Source: Elusimicrobia bacterium RIFOXYA12_FULL_51_18 (lineage in GTDB: Bacteria; Elusimicrobiota; Elusimicrobia; Elusimicrobiales; UBA9959). From it: a stretch of DNA of 42,506 nt. The translations under genes and the position numbers were made by a program. Every line of letters begins with the position of its first letter. Position 1 is the first letter of the stretch. The notes under the pieces were generated by a model. The model did not search any database, had not been told where the DNA came from, and worked only from the letters and a program-made list of their open reading frames with translations. The stretch covers positions 1-42,506 of the forward strand of contig MGVA01000031.1 of the NCBI GenBank assembly GCA_001800245.1. The letters run 5' to 3'. This document shows positions 24,297 through 32,571 of the stretch, one piece after another.

Positions 24297-25246
24297 GGAT
24301 TTTCATAACAGGATGCGCGGGCTTCATCGGCAGCAACCTGACCGACCGGCTTTTGCGGGAAGGCCACGAAATTACGGGATATGATAATTTGACGACCGGT
24401 TCCATGGAGTTCCTTAAAGAGGCGGAACAAAACAAGGCTTTCACTTTTGTGCAAGGAGATATCCTTGATCCCGATCTTTTAACCGACTCCATGCGACAGT
24501 GCGATTTCGTATATCATCTGGCGGCGAACGCCGATGTCCGTTTCGGCACCGATCACCCGCGCAAAGATCTTGAACAAAACACGATCGGTACCTTTAACGT
24601 GCTTGAATCTATGAGGAAAAATAAAATCCGCCGGATAGTTTTTTCCTCAACCGGCTCCATTTACGGCGAAACCGTTGTTATCCCCACTCCTGAAAACGCC
24701 CCCTTCCCGGTCCAGACTTCCCTGTATGGCGCCTCTAAACTGGCTTGCGAGGGGCTTATTGCGGCATATTGCGAGGGGTTCGGCCTCCAGGCCTGGATTT
24801 TCAGATTTGTTTCGATCCTGGGAGAAAGATACACCCATGGGCATGTTTTCGACTTTTACAAAAACCTGCTGGCAAATCCCCGCGAACTGCGGCTGTTAGG
24901 CGACGGGCATCAGAAAAAATCCTATTTATACGTTCAGGACTGCCTCGACGCTATTTTTCTTGCCGTGGACAAAGCCGAAGAAAAAGTCAATATTTTCAAT
25001 CTTGGCACGGACGAATATTGCGAGATCAATGACTCGGTTAAATGGATCACGGGACATCTGGGCTGCGATCCCGCCTTGACTTATGCCGGCGGAACGCGCG
25101 GCTGGATCGGAGACAACCCGTTCATTTTCCTTGATTGCGCAAAGATACACGGTCTTGGCTGGACGCCCAAACTGAAGATCAAGGAAGCCGTTATTAAAAC
25201 AACGGAATTCCTTGCGAATAATCAATGGGTTTTTAAAGAAAAATAA
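24293..25246 (+). CDS. NAD-dependent sugar epimerase/dehydratase
   Basis: An extended short-chain dehydrogenase of 317 residues, of the UDP-glucose 4-epimerase type. The nucleotide-binding start is FITGCAGFIGSNL, an Asp follows at the end of the second strand (YDNLTTGS), and the catalytic triad is visible as FSSTGS and YGASK. It lies second in the operon, coupled to the fusion gene by an ATGA overlap. In this neighbourhood it most likely acts on a nucleotide-activated hexose or heptose, but epimerase and dehydratase functions cannot be separated by sequence alone. Confidence 0.88.
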   Translation: MRIFITGCAGFIGSNLTDRLLREGHEITGYDNLTTGSMEFLKEAEQNKAFTFVQGDILDPDLLTDSMRQCDFVYHLAANADVRFGTDHPRKDLEQNTIGTFNVLESMRKNKIRRIVFSSTGSIYGETVVIPTPENAPFPVQTSLYGASKLACEGLIAAYCEGFGLQAWIFRFVSILGERYTHGHVFDFYKNLLANPRELRLLGDGHQKKSYLYVQDCLDAIFLAVDKAEEKVNIFNLGTDEYCEINDSVKWITGHLGCDPALTYAGGTRGWIGDNPFIFLDCAKIHGLGWTPKLKIKEAVIKTTEFLANNQWVFKEK

Positions 25247-25247
25247 T

Positions 25248-26081
25248 ATGAACTATTCCGTATTGATCTTCGGCGGCGGACGCGGCATAGGGAAAATTAT
25301 TTCGCGTCATTTTATTAAAGCAAACCGACGAATAAGCGCCGCCTCAAGAAATTTCCGGCTTCTTGAAGAATTAAAACGGGAAAGCCGGGGGCCCGAAAAA
25401 TTCATTAACATAATCGAAGCCGATATCAGGAACGAGATCCAGGTCAAATCGGCGTTCGAATCGCACAAAAGTTTTTTTGGAGACTATCCAGCTATAGTGA
25501 TCAATACCGCGGCTATCCAGGGTCCTATAGGACACTTATGGGAATTATCTTCGGAAGAATGGACGGCCGCCGTTAATATAGATCTGTTAGGCGGTTTCTT
25601 TATAACCAAAGCCGCGATCGCCGCCATGTTGCCGGAAGGCAAAGGTTCTATAATACATTTTTCCGGGGGCGGCTCCACCTGCGCTCGCCCGAATTTCTCG
25701 GCTTATGCCGCGGCCAAAACCGGACTTTTACGGTTAGTTGAAAACGCGGCCGAGGAATTGCGGATCTCCGGACACAAGGACATAATCATTAACGCCGTCG
25801 CTCCGGGAGCGGTAAAAACCGGCATGATGGATGAGATAATACGCAGCGCGGATACCGCCGGAGCAAAAGAGAAAAATGACGCGGAAAATGTTTTATTGAC
25901 GGGCGGAACCCCCCCGGAACTGATCACCGGCTTAGTGGACTTTTTGTGCGATCCCGATCTGAATAAAGGCATCTCCGGCCGGCTGATCCATGTCAGGGAA
26001 GATTACATCAAATATGCCGAAAAATTTGGCGGGGCTGCCGAATCTGATGACGGTAAATTACGGAGAGTGCCATTAATATGA
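25248..26081 (+). CDS. Short-chain dehydrogenase/reductase
   Basis: A classical SDR of 277 residues. The cofactor loop is GGGRGIG, the Asn of the NTAA segment is present, and Ser (HFSGGGS) and Tyr-x3-Lys (YAAAK) form the catalytic set. I chose the ATG at 25248, which follows the previous stop codon by one base; an in-frame ATG at 25212 would overlap the epimerase gene by 35 bases. There is a long C-terminal tail after LIHVREDY. It probably reduces or oxidises a sugar intermediate. The stop codon overlaps the next ATG (ATGA). Confidence 0.85.
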   Translation: MNYSVLIFGGGRGIGKIISRHFIKANRRISAASRNFRLLEELKRESRGPEKFINIIEADIRNEIQVKSAFESHKSFFGDYPAIVINTAAIQGPIGHLWELSSEEWTAAVNIDLLGGFFITKAAIAAMLPEGKGSIIHFSGGGSTCARPNFSAYAAAKTGLLRLVENAAEELRISGHKDIIINAVAPGAVKTGMMDEIIRSADTAGAKEKNDAENVLLTGGTPPELITGLVDFLCDPDLNKGISGRLIHVREDYIKYAEKFGGAAESDDGKLRRVPLI

Positions 26082-27058
26082 GAATCGCAATTATCGGGTG
26101 CGGACTTATCGGAGAGAAACGGTCTAAAACTTTAGGTAACCATGAAGTAATAGTCATCTCCGACAAGGAACCTAAAAGAGCTCTTCAATTGAGCCGGAAA
26201 TTGGGCAAAAAGGTCATCCTTGCCGAAAAATGGCAGGAAGCGGCCGGGCATCCGGATGTGGACCTTGTTATCGTGGCCACGACCAACGATTCGCTGGTTC
26301 CGGTAAGCCTATATGCTTTGGAAAAAGGCAAACACGTGCTCGTAGAAAAGCCCGCCGCGCGTTCGGCCGATGAAATAAGGGCATTACTACAGGCCGAAAG
26401 CCGGTCAAAGAAAAAAGTAAAAGCGGGCTTCAACCTAAGGTTTCATCCGGCGTTAATGAAAGCCAAAGAGATCTCCGACTCCGGCGCCATCGGGGAATTA
26501 ATGTTTATCCGCGGACGATACGGCCATGGCGGCAGGATCGGTTACGACAAGGAATGGCGGGCCGACCCGGATATCGCCGGAGGAGGAGAATTGCTGGACC
26601 AGGGAGTTCATTTGATCGATCTCTCCCGGTGGTTTTTGGGCGATTTCACCGCTGTTGAAGGATTTGTGAACACTTATTTCTGGGATATGCCGGTGGAAGA
26701 CAACGGTTTCATGTGTTTACGCACGGACAAAGGCCGGGCGGCTTGGCTTCATGCCAGCTGCACCGAGTGGAAGAATATGTTTTGTTTTGAAATATACGGT
26801 AAAACCGGGAAACTGCAGATAGACGGCCTCGGCGGCAGTTATGGCACCGAGCGCTTGTCGTATTACCACATGCTTCCTGAAATGGGACCTCCGGAAACCA
26901 CGATATGGGAATACCCCTTTGCGGACAATTCCTGGCAATTGGAATTCGATCACTTTGAAAAAACGATCAACGATAACGGCGTGATAAACGGAAGCCTCAG
27001 AGACGCGGAAGCCGCCCTTGAAGTCGTGTCGAAAATATACAGGGGAATGAAAAAATGA
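26078..27058 (+). CDS. Gfo/Idh/MocA-family oxidoreductase
   Basis: The 326-residue protein starts with a Rossmann motif (IAIIGCGLIGEKR) and contains the family signature EKPAARS near residue 93, whose lysine is the catalytic residue. The C-terminal domain contains GGGELLDQGVHLIDL, typical of sugar dehydrogenases of this family. It would oxidise or reduce a hydroxyl of a sugar or sugar nucleotide using NAD(P). Four-base overlaps at both ends show tight coupling with the SDR and HddA genes, so the two oxidoreductases may modify the same heptose or a companion sugar. Confidence 0.88.
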   Translation: MRIAIIGCGLIGEKRSKTLGNHEVIVISDKEPKRALQLSRKLGKKVILAEKWQEAAGHPDVDLVIVATTNDSLVPVSLYALEKGKHVLVEKPAARSADEIRALLQAESRSKKKVKAGFNLRFHPALMKAKEISDSGAIGELMFIRGRYGHGGRIGYDKEWRADPDIAGGGELLDQGVHLIDLSRWFLGDFTAVEGFVNTYFWDMPVEDNGFMCLRTDKGRAAWLHASCTEWKNMFCFEIYGKTGKLQIDGLGGSYGTERLSYYHMLPEMGPPETTIWEYPFADNSWQLEFDHFEKTINDNGVINGSLRDAEAALEVVSKIYRGMKK

Positions 27059-28038
27059 TCATCACAAGAAGTCCCTTAAGAATTTCTTTGGGCGGAGGCG
27101 GAACCGATCTGCCGTCATATTACCGGGAACACACGGGATTTCTTATCGCCGCGGCCATAGATAAATACGCCTACATAACTTTGCACCAGACCTTCGTGCA
27201 GGAATTGATAGTAAAATATTCGAAAATGGAAAAAGTCGCGCGGATCGAGGACGTACAGCATCCGATCATACGGGAGGCGCTGAAATTACTGGCGATCACA
27301 AACCCGCATCTTGAAATAACCAGCATGGCGGATATCCCCGGTGGCACCGGACTCGGCTCCTCGGGGAGTTTCACCACGGCTCTCCTTAAAGCGTTGCATG
27401 CGCTTAAAAAGAATATCGTCGCTCCGGAAGAATTAGCCGAACAGGCGTGCATAGTGGAGATAGAAAAAGTCGGAGAGCCCATAGGCAAACAGGACCAGTA
27501 TATCGCGGCCTATGGCGGTATCACCTGTTTTAATTTCCGAAAGGACGGCAAGGTGGAAGCCTGGCCGCTCAAGATCTCCAACGAAACTCTTTACAACATG
27601 GAGGACAACCTGCTCCTCTTTTTTACCGGATATTCCAGGAGCGCCTCCTCCATCCTTAAGGAGCAGGACGAGAAAAGCAGGCAAAATGACCGGTCTATGA
27701 CCGAGAACCTCCATTTTATCAAGGACTTAGGCTGCCGGAGCAAAGAGGCGCTTGAAGCCGGAGACCTGCATAAATTCGCCGCTCTGATGAATGAACACTG
27801 GGAATACAAGAAGAAGCGGTCTAATTCCATGAGCAATCCGCATATCGATGAGCTGTATAAACTCGCGCGTAACAACGGCGCATTGGGCGGGAAACTTATC
27901 GGCGCAGGCGGCGGCGGATTTCTGATGTTTTATACCGAGGATAAGACCAAACTGCGCCATGCCATGATCAAATCCGGCTTGCAGGAAGTAAGATTCCGTT
28001 TCGATTTTGAGGGGACCAAAATAGTTATTCAATCATGA
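27055..28038 (+). CDS. hddA: D-glycero-alpha-D-manno-heptose 7-phosphate kinase
   Basis: A GHMP kinase of 327 residues. The beginning RSPLRISLGGGGTDLPSYY and the ATP loop GGTGLGSSGSFTTALLKAL match HddA, which phosphorylates the 1-position of D-glycero-D-manno-heptose 7-phosphate to give the 1,7-bisphosphate. The C-terminal GGKLIGAGGGGFLMFY is the third GHMP motif. Related fucose kinase-like enzymes share these motifs; assignment rests strongly on the three adjacent heptose genes. It overlaps both neighbours by four bases. Confidence 0.88.
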   Translation: MIITRSPLRISLGGGGTDLPSYYREHTGFLIAAAIDKYAYITLHQTFVQELIVKYSKMEKVARIEDVQHPIIREALKLLAITNPHLEITSMADIPGGTGLGSSGSFTTALLKALHALKKNIVAPEELAEQACIVEIEKVGEPIGKQDQYIAAYGGITCFNFRKDGKVEAWPLKISNETLYNMEDNLLLFFTGYSRSASSILKEQDEKSRQNDRSMTENLHFIKDLGCRSKEALEAGDLHKFAALMNEHWEYKKKRSNSMSNPHIDELYKLARNNGALGGKLIGAGGGGFLMFYTEDKTKLRHAMIKSGLQEVRFRFDFEGTKIVIQS

Positions 28039-28733
28039 TGCTCCCTGTCGCAATCCCGGCCGGCGGACTAGCCACGCGTCTGAGGCCGATCACCGAAAAA
28101 ATACCCAAGGCGCTGGTCGACATCGCCGGAGAGCCTTTTATAGTCCGTCAACTTAAATTATTGAAGAAGAACGATATCGAGCGAGTGGTCCTCTGCGTCG
28201 GATACCGCGGAGAGATGATCAGGGATGTTATAGGCGACGGCCATAAGCTGGGACTGCAGGTTGATTATTCTTTTGACTGGCCGGACCTTCTGGGAACAGG
28301 CGGCGCCCTTAAAAAAGCGTTGGTGGGTCTGGGTAACGAATTTTTCGTGCTTTACGGAGACTCCTACCTTGATTGCGATTATCGCACCGTCCAGGAGTCG
28401 TTCAAAAAAAGCGGCAAGCCGGCCTTAATGACCGTCTTTCACAACGAAAACAAATGGGATACGAGCAACATTTCGTACCGGAACGGCAAAATACTGACTT
28501 ACGACAAAAAGCGTATCAACGCCGGAATGGAATATATTGATTACGGATTGTCCGTTTTAACCAAAGCCGCCATGGATACCGCCGGTTTCGGAGACAAATT
28601 CGACTTGGCGGAATTATACAAATATCTTTGCGACAGGGAGCAGCTGGCGGGGCATGAAGTAAAGGAAAGATTTTATGAAATCGGCACTGCCGGTGGAATT
28701 CGGGACCTGGAAGAATATCTGCTCAGTAATTGA
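28035..28733 (+). CDS. hddC: D-glycero-alpha-D-manno-heptose 1-phosphate guanylyltransferase
   Basis: A nucleotidyltransferase of 232 residues with the signature IPAGGLATRLRPITEKIPKAL at the N-terminus (loop and catalytic Lys) and the metal-binding YGDSYLDCD near residue 114. The close relatives activate sugar 1-phosphates; within this set of genes the natural role is HddC, forming GDP-D-glycero-alpha-D-manno-heptose from GTP. GDP rather than ADP heptose is inferred because HddA, not HldE, is present. ATG is doubled; the first overlaps the hddA stop codon. Confidence 0.85.
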   Translation: MMLPVAIPAGGLATRLRPITEKIPKALVDIAGEPFIVRQLKLLKKNDIERVVLCVGYRGEMIRDVIGDGHKLGLQVDYSFDWPDLLGTGGALKKALVGLGNEFFVLYGDSYLDCDYRTVQESFKKSGKPALMTVFHNENKWDTSNISYRNGKILTYDKKRINAGMEYIDYGLSVLTKAAMDTAGFGDKFDLAELYKYLCDREQLAGHEVKERFYEIGTAGGIRDLEEYLLSN

Positions 28734-28755
28734 AAAGCGCCAATAACGAGGTAAT

Positions 28756-29361
28756 ATGGACAACATGGAATATATCGACAAATATCTATCCGAGGCGGCT
28801 GAGATCATCACAGAGATGGACAGGAAGCCGATAGAGAAATCGGTCCGGATATTGCTTGATACCAGAGAGAACGGCGGACGGCTTTTTATCCTGGGCGTGG
28901 GCGGAGGCGCGGCCAACGCTTCTCATGCGGTGAACGATTTCCGGAAAATAGCCGGTATAGAAGCATACGCGCCGACCGACAATGTTTCCGAATTGACCGC
29001 CCGGGTTAATGATGACGGCTGGAGCACGGTTTTTGCAAATTGGCTTAAGGGCAGCCGGCTCAATGCCGGGGATTGCATACTGGTGTTTTCGGTCGGAGGC
29101 GGGAATGCCGAAAAGAATATCAGCGCCAATCTGGTGGAGGCGCTGAAATACGCCAAACAAAAAGGCTCGAAGATCATCGGGATCGTGGGACGGGACGGCG
29201 GCTATACCGCAAAAACTGCCGACGCCTGCGTTATAGTGCCGACCATCAGCGGCGACACGGTTACCCCGCATACCGAGGCTTTCCAGGCGGTAGTCTGGCA
29301 TTTGATAGTTTCTCATCCGGCTTTGAAGACTTTTGAAATGAAATGGGAATCAGTGAAATGA
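28756..29361 (+). CDS. gmhA: Sedoheptulose 7-phosphate isomerase (SIS domain)
   Basis: GmhA converts sedoheptulose 7-phosphate to D-glycero-D-manno-heptose 7-phosphate, the first committed heptose step. The 201-residue single SIS domain shows VGGGAANASHAVNDF near the substrate-binding loop, the second loop SVGGGNAEKN, and a C-terminal helix with FQAVVWH that matches the Gln/His metal ligands of GmhA. The ATG has GAGG four bases upstream. A 22-base gap separates it from hddC. It is placed between the kinase/transferase pair and the phosphatase of the same pathway. Confidence 0.88.
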   Translation: MDNMEYIDKYLSEAAEIITEMDRKPIEKSVRILLDTRENGGRLFILGVGGGAANASHAVNDFRKIAGIEAYAPTDNVSELTARVNDDGWSTVFANWLKGSRLNAGDCILVFSVGGGNAEKNISANLVEALKYAKQKGSKIIGIVGRDGGYTAKTADACVIVPTISGDTVTPHTEAFQAVVWHLIVSHPALKTFEMKWESVK

Positions 29362-29957
29362 ATCCCGCCCAAAAAGCTATTTTTTTAGACAGGGACGGCG
29401 TTATCAACAAGCTCGTCTTAAATCCCGCTACACGAGCTTACGAATCTCCGCACCGTCCTGAAGACCTGGTTTTCTGCATGAATGTTTTTAAGCCGTTAAA
29501 AGAATTGAGCGGCGCCGGTTTTAAATTATTCATCGTATCGAACCAGCCAAGCTACGCGAAAGGCAAAACAACCCTGAAAGCTACAAAAGAAATAGCCGAA
29601 AAGTTTAAGCATGAGCTTGAAAAAAAAAGTGTGCGGATAACGGAATCTTTCTACTGCCTTCACCATCCGGACGGCATTGTGCCGAAATACGCGAAAAAAT
29701 GCGCCTGCCGCAAACCCTCGCCTTTTTTTCTGTTTAAGGCGCAAAAAAAATACGGCCTTAACCTTAAAGGGTCCTGGATGATAGGAGATAGGGACAGCGA
29801 CATTAAGTGCGGCCGGCTGGCCGGATGCAGAACGATATTGATCAAAAACCCGCATTCGGCCGATTACCGGGGCGGGGATAAACCCGATCATACGGCGAAT
29901 GATCTCGGGAACGCGGTTCGACATATAATAGCCAAGAAACAAAAGGAGCGGATATGA
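29358..29957 (+). CDS. gmhB: D-glycero-D-manno-heptose 1,7-bisphosphate 7-phosphatase
   Basis: A HAD-IIIA hydrolase of 199 residues. The nucleophile motif is LDRDGVIN (Asp11, Asp13), motif II is IVSNQ, and the terminal GDRDSDI supplies acidic metal ligands. The zinc-binding loop of GmhB is visible: CLHHPDG followed by CACRKPSP. It removes the 7-phosphate before guanylyl transfer. I chose the ATG at 29358, which overlaps the gmhA stop codon (ATGA); an ATG 15 bases earlier is possible but has no better ribosome site. The stop overlaps the transaldolase ATG. Confidence 0.9.
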   Translation: MNPAQKAIFLDRDGVINKLVLNPATRAYESPHRPEDLVFCMNVFKPLKELSGAGFKLFIVSNQPSYAKGKTTLKATKEIAEKFKHELEKKSVRITESFYCLHHPDGIVPKYAKKCACRKPSPFFLFKAQKKYGLNLKGSWMIGDRDSDIKCGRLAGCRTILIKNPHSADYRGGDKPDHTANDLGNAVRHIIAKKQKERI

Positions 29958-30679
29958 ACTGGATGGATGCGGTGGAAAAACTTAAAATAAAGATTTTTGC
30001 GGACGGGGCTGATAAAAAGGGCATGCTGGAGATGTACCGCAAACCGTTCATAAAAGGGTTCACGACAAATCCCACCTTGATGCGCAAGGCCGATATCAGG
30101 GATTATAAAGCGTTTGCCATGGATATAATCGGCGAGATCCCCGACCGTCCGATCTCTTTTGAAGTATTCTCCGACGATTTCGGCGAGATGGAGAAACAAG
30201 CCGTTGAAATAAGTTCCTGGGGTAAAAATGTCAATGTTAAAATCCCGATAACCAACACTAAAAAGGAACCCTCCTACGACCTGATCCGCCGTCTTATTAA
30301 AGCGGGTGTAAAACTTAATATTACGGCCATGATGACGCTTGAACAGGTGAAAGAAACGGCAAACGCTGTCAAGGGCGGACCAACCTGTTTTATTTCCGTT
30401 TTTGCGGGCCGCATAGCCGATACCGGCAGAGACCCGGTTCCCCTGATGGCAAAAGCCGTGGAACTGCTTCGCACGGCGCCCAACGCGGAACTTCTGTGGG
30501 CCAGCCCGCGCGAACTGCTGAATATTTTCCAGGCGGACGCCATCGGCTGTCAAATCATCACGGTTACCAACGACGTCCTTAAGAAACTTGAGCTGGTGGA
30601 AAAAGATCTGGATGAGTTCTCTCTGGATACGGTCAAGATGTTTTATAACGACGCAAAAGCGTCGGGGTTTTTAATCTAA
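29954..30679 (+). CDS. Transaldolase family protein
   Basis: The 241-residue protein is of the short (TalC/MipB) transaldolase class. GFTTNPTL (residues 35-42) is the first conserved motif, Lys96 in NVNVKIPIT is the Schiff-base lysine, and the remaining barrel (AMMTLEQ, SVFAGRIAD, ASPRE) is intact. Such enzymes interconvert fructose 6-phosphate and erythrose 4-phosphate with sedoheptulose 7-phosphate; some relatives are fructose 6-phosphate aldolases. Its ATG overlaps the gmhB stop codon, so it is part of the heptose operon and probably supplies sedoheptulose 7-phosphate to GmhA (inference). Confidence 0.9.
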   Translation: MNWMDAVEKLKIKIFADGADKKGMLEMYRKPFIKGFTTNPTLMRKADIRDYKAFAMDIIGEIPDRPISFEVFSDDFGEMEKQAVEISSWGKNVNVKIPITNTKKEPSYDLIRRLIKAGVKLNITAMMTLEQVKETANAVKGGPTCFISVFAGRIADTGRDPVPLMAKAVELLRTAPNAELLWASPRELLNIFQADAIGCQIITVTNDVLKKLELVEKDLDEFSLDTVKMFYNDAKASGFLI

Positions 30680-30705
30680 TACAGCCTGGGATTCGCTAAA
30701 ATAAT

Positions 30706-32151
30706 ATGAAAAAAATAGTTTTCGTAAACCCGCCCCTCTCCATTGAAGACCGCTACGGGATCAAATCGCAAAGCGGAGGCCAGACTCCGCCTTTGGGCTT
30801 ACTGAACCTTGCGACGATGGCGCGCGCGCACGGGTTTGAAGCCGCGATCCTTGACGCCGTCGCCCTGAAACTGGACTATCCGCAATGCGTCCGATCCATT
30901 ATCGACAGCCATTGCGATTACGTAGGCATTACCGCGGTCACCATCTCCATAACGCACGCCGCTAAATTAGCGGCCATGCTCAAGAAGGCCGCCCCGGCGC
31001 TCACGATCATAATCGGCGGACCGCATTTCACGGCAATGCCTTTGGAAACAATGTCCATGTTCCCGCAATTCGATATCGGGGTAATAGGCGAAGCGGACCA
31101 GATAATTGTCGAGCTGTTATCCACCTTGGAAGAGAAAAAAGATCTGACCGCCGTAAAGGGACTGGTCCTCAGGGGCGATACCGGATTGGTAAAGACGGGA
31201 ATTGCGCCGCGCATTACGGACCTGGACGGCCTGCCCACGCCCGAATGGGACCTTCTGCCGGACCTGGCGCGGTATTACTGCCCCCCGGTACACACCTTAA
31301 AACGCATACCGGCCGCTTTGCTGGTGACGTCGCGCGGCTGCCCCGGTAAATGCGTCTTCTGCGACCGCAGCGTTTTCGGCAACGTATTGCGGGCATACAG
31401 CGCCGAATATGTTTTCAGGATGATCAAGGAGCTCTATCACAAGTACGGCATCCGCGAAATACAGCTGCGCGATGATAATTTTGCGGCCTATCGCAACCGG
31501 ATGCTGGAATTATGCGCCCTGCTCAAGAATGAAAAGCTCGACCTGGTCTGGACCTGCGCCTGCAGGGTGGACATGGTAAATCCGGCTACGCTCAAAGCGA
31601 TGAAAGAAGCCGGGTGCTGGCAGATCTGGTACGGGATCGAGAGCGGATCGGACGTGATCCTGGAACGCCTTAAAAAACAGATCACCACGAAACAAGCCAG
31701 GGACGCCGTACGGATGACCCGCGACGCGGGTATCAGCCCCTGTGGTTTTTTCATAATCGGCAGCCCGACCGAGACCAAAGAAACCATCGAAGAGACGATA
31801 CGGTTCGCCCTCGAACTGCCGATCGATGAAACGCATTTTTCCTTCCTAACCCCTTTCCCCGGCTCGGAAGTGTACGCGCGGGCCACGGAATACGGATCAT
31901 TCGATAACGATTGGGACAAACTTAACGGCTGGCTGCCGACTTTCGTCCCGCACGGTTTAACGGCAAAAGAACTGGAGTCCTATTCGAAGCGGGCCTTCCG
32001 TAAATTTTATTTCCGGCCTCGCATCATCCTTTCGTATATTAAGAAATTGCGCAGCTTTAAGCATGCCAGGATATACTTCAGCGGTTTTATGGCGTTGTTG
32101 GAGTGGCTGGTGAAGAGCAAATCGGATAAAGTTACATTCGGGGGAAAATAA
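30706..32151 (+). CDS. B12-binding-type radical SAM protein
   Basis: This 481-residue protein has the same architecture as the 21022-22425 protein: an N-terminal cobalamin-binding-like domain (VNPPLSIEDRYG; IIIGGPHFTAMP) and a radical SAM core with Cys212, Cys216 and Cys219 in RGCPGKCVFCD. YGIESGSDVILERL and FFIIGSPTETKETI are conserved downstream. No DxHxxG motif is seen. It is last in the glycan operon, 26 bases after the transaldolase gene. The substrate is unknown; modification of a sugar or carrier lipid is a reasonable but untested idea. Its stop lies only five bases from the stop of the convergent gene. Confidence 0.86.
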   Translation: MKKIVFVNPPLSIEDRYGIKSQSGGQTPPLGLLNLATMARAHGFEAAILDAVALKLDYPQCVRSIIDSHCDYVGITAVTISITHAAKLAAMLKKAAPALTIIIGGPHFTAMPLETMSMFPQFDIGVIGEADQIIVELLSTLEEKKDLTAVKGLVLRGDTGLVKTGIAPRITDLDGLPTPEWDLLPDLARYYCPPVHTLKRIPAALLVTSRGCPGKCVFCDRSVFGNVLRAYSAEYVFRMIKELYHKYGIREIQLRDDNFAAYRNRMLELCALLKNEKLDLVWTCACRVDMVNPATLKAMKEAGCWQIWYGIESGSDVILERLKKQITTKQARDAVRMTRDAGISPCGFFIIGSPTETKETIEETIRFALELPIDETHFSFLTPFPGSEVYARATEYGSFDNDWDKLNGWLPTFVPHGLTAKELESYSKRAFRKFYFRPRIILSYIKKLRSFKHARIYFSGFMALLEWLVKSKSDKVTFGGK

Positions 32152-32156
32152 AATTT

Positions 32157-32513
32157 TCAATACAAGAACCGCATACCATCCAGCATGCCCTGAAAAAACA
32201 GCCAGAAATGATATAGCTTCTCCGCCACGTACCAGGTGATAAGCGAGATTAAAACAGTGTAGATCCATTTAGCCTTCCGGGGCAGTATGGGGGACCGCCA
32301 GACGAAGTAGAGTGAAAAAGGTCCCAGGGCCAGGGTGAGCAGGATCGCCCCCCAATGCTTATAATACCAGGAAACGAACCCGCCCTGGCCTTTACCGCAT
32401 TTTCTGCAATAGTTATCATCGGCGGCTATATGCGCCCCGCACGCCCAGCAGGCGTAAGGGTTGGGATCATTGAAAGCATTATTCCGGGATTCGGTTACCA
32501 TTTCAGTATCCAT
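32157..32513 (-). CDS. Small zinc-ribbon membrane protein
   Basis: The 118-residue protein has an N-terminal zinc ribbon (CWACG and CRKCG), then two hydrophobic segments (WGAILLTLALGPFSLYFVW and a second near residues 82-100) likely to span the membrane. Proteins of this build are common but their role is poorly known. The start has GAGG four bases upstream. It lies 58 bases downstream of lptG on the same strand and could be in its transcript. No enzyme motif is visible. Confidence 0.75.
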   Translation of the reverse strand: MDTEMVTESRNNAFNDPNPYACWACGAHIAADDNYCRKCGKGQGGFVSWYYKHWGAILLTLALGPFSLYFVWRSPILPRKAKWIYTVLISLITWYVAEKLYHFWLFFQGMLDGMRFLY

Positions 32514-32571
32514 ATATCCTCTTATTCAGCGGACACCCGCCGGACCGGCCGGCTGGTTTTCAAACCGACTG

